NCBI GenBank assembly: GCA_963693285.1
Contig: OY848918.1
Span: forward strand, 8,807,156 to 8,871,155
Direction: 5' to 3'
Length of the DNA stretch: 64,000 nt
From: Xestospongia muta
Lineage: Eukaryota > Porifera > Demospongiae > Haplosclerida > Petrosiidae
Within the stretch, counting starts at the first letter, position 1; every line of letters begins with the position of its first letter. Under the pieces are notes generated by a model. The model ran no database searches and was not told the origin of the DNA. It worked only from the letters and a program-made list of their open reading frames with translations. A program made the position numbers and the translations under genes. Shown piece by piece: positions 63,374 to 64,000 of this stretch.

Positions 63374-64000
63374 ATGCAGATTACTTTCTTTGTTTTTGCA
63401 ACTTTCCTTCCAATTGTTCTCTGCGACTCTGATTTATCTTCGTACCAGTTCAATATAGAACTAGTACAAGATACTTACTGGATGTACTGGAACTTCAATA
63501 GTGAAACAGAAGTCATCAATTTTGCTGTGAGAGTTCTAACTACTGGATGGATCGGATTTGGTATTTCACCAAATGGACAGATGCGTAATTCTGATGTTGT
63601 CATTGGATGGATAGATGCTTCATCATCAAAGTCTTACTTCCATGTAAGAAACTACCTATAATCTTTGTAGCTAAATACACATTAGTATGTAATTGTCCAT
63701 AACTTGAAAAAGAAGTGCACTATTCCACTATTTGTATAGAACATCATGCATTAAGGAATTTATGCAAGACATCTTTTCTATACACACATCAAGTTATGTA
63801 TTGATCAAAATCACATACCTTCTGCTTTGGCATATCATCAATTCTCTGTTCTTAAGAGTGCAAACTAGTGAACATTTTATGATGCTATACTTATAAATAG
63901 ACAACTATGGAATGTTGTTTTCACATCACTTGACTTGTAACTTGTAATGTCAATAATGTATCTCATTTACATAGGATCGATTTGCTTTTGGTCGTTATAC
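63374..64000 (+). CDS. Secreted DOMON-domain protein (DBH/MOXD1-like), 5' part
   Basis: Exon 1 63374..63643 (90 codons) ends at CAT|GTAAGA; exon 2 starts at 63975 after TTTACATAG and is cut by the window edge. The junction reads SYFH|DRFAFGRY, the pattern of the DOMON domain in dopamine beta-hydroxylase and MOXD1. Signal peptide MQITFFVFATFLPIVLC, then DOMON strands YWMYWNFNSETEVINFAV and TTGWIGFGISPNGQM. In the full family two copper monooxygenase domains follow; whether they do here cannot be seen. The intron (331 nt) holds nothing else. Confidence 0.85.

Overview
The window looks like nuclear DNA of an early-branching animal, most plausibly a demosponge; the species is inferred, not proven. 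Reasons: AT-rich sequence, many small GT-AG introns (about 33-60 nt in several genes), animal-type RING/B-box (TRIM) genes, an Ig/FN3 transmembrane receptor, a metazoan-like Chk1 kinase with C-terminal regulatory domain, and animal transposon types (half-tRNA-primed copia, ISL2EU). LAYOUT. 1-2359: minus-strand copia LTR retrotransposon cut by the left window edge, with one LTR, primer site and an interrupted gag-protease-integrase frame. About 2.6-29.6 kb: a tandem array whose unit is a 3' piece of an EF-hand gene followed by a TRIM-like gene. Units 1 (about 2.97-10.03 kb) and 2 (about 10.03-21.04 kb) are recent near-identical duplicates that share a long-TIR transposon carrying a RecQ helicase fragment; unit 2 additionally carries an apparently intact 3951-bp ISL2EU transposon nested in the right TIR of that element. 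Unit 3 (from about 21.04 kb) lacks both elements, giving an empty site, and holds the only TRIM copy with a complete C-terminal MIB/HERC2 domain. A fourth TRIM copy (27.3-29.6 kb) is a pseudogene. About 30-45 kb: a scrambled zone with three intact-looking three-exon EF-hand genes (32.4, 38.6, 41.1 kb), a fifth TRIM gene (36.1 kb), and many relics (RING, MIB/HERC2, EF-hand tails, and pieces of a second copy of the receptor gene). 45.36-59.44 kb, minus strand: a receptor gene with signal peptide, Ig, two FN3 domains, Ser/Thr-rich stalk, transmembrane helix and cytoplasmic tail, spread over ten exons (one of 27 nt) with a 7-kb first intron. 59.80-63.24 kb, minus strand: a complete 14-exon Chk1 gene (500 codons). 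63.24-63.37 kb: a 134-bp divergent promoter with E2F-like and NRF1-like sites. 63.37 kb to the right edge: the start of a secreted DOMON-domain (DBH/MOXD-like) gene. HOW IT FITS TOGETHER. The TRIM-like proteins combine RING, two B-boxes, coiled coil, a filamin-like Ig domain and a MIB/HERC2 domain where NHL repeats would usually sit; four of the five copies have lost the end of the MIB/HERC2 domain through three independent lesions, and the linker before it is repetitive and differs strongly between copies. EF-hand paralogues differ in a predicted mitochondrial presequence and in one Ca2+ ligand. Three very long (AG)n tracts all lie exactly where the polypyrimidine tract of a minus-strand splice acceptor should be. 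No operon, CRISPR, rRNA or tRNA gene was seen.
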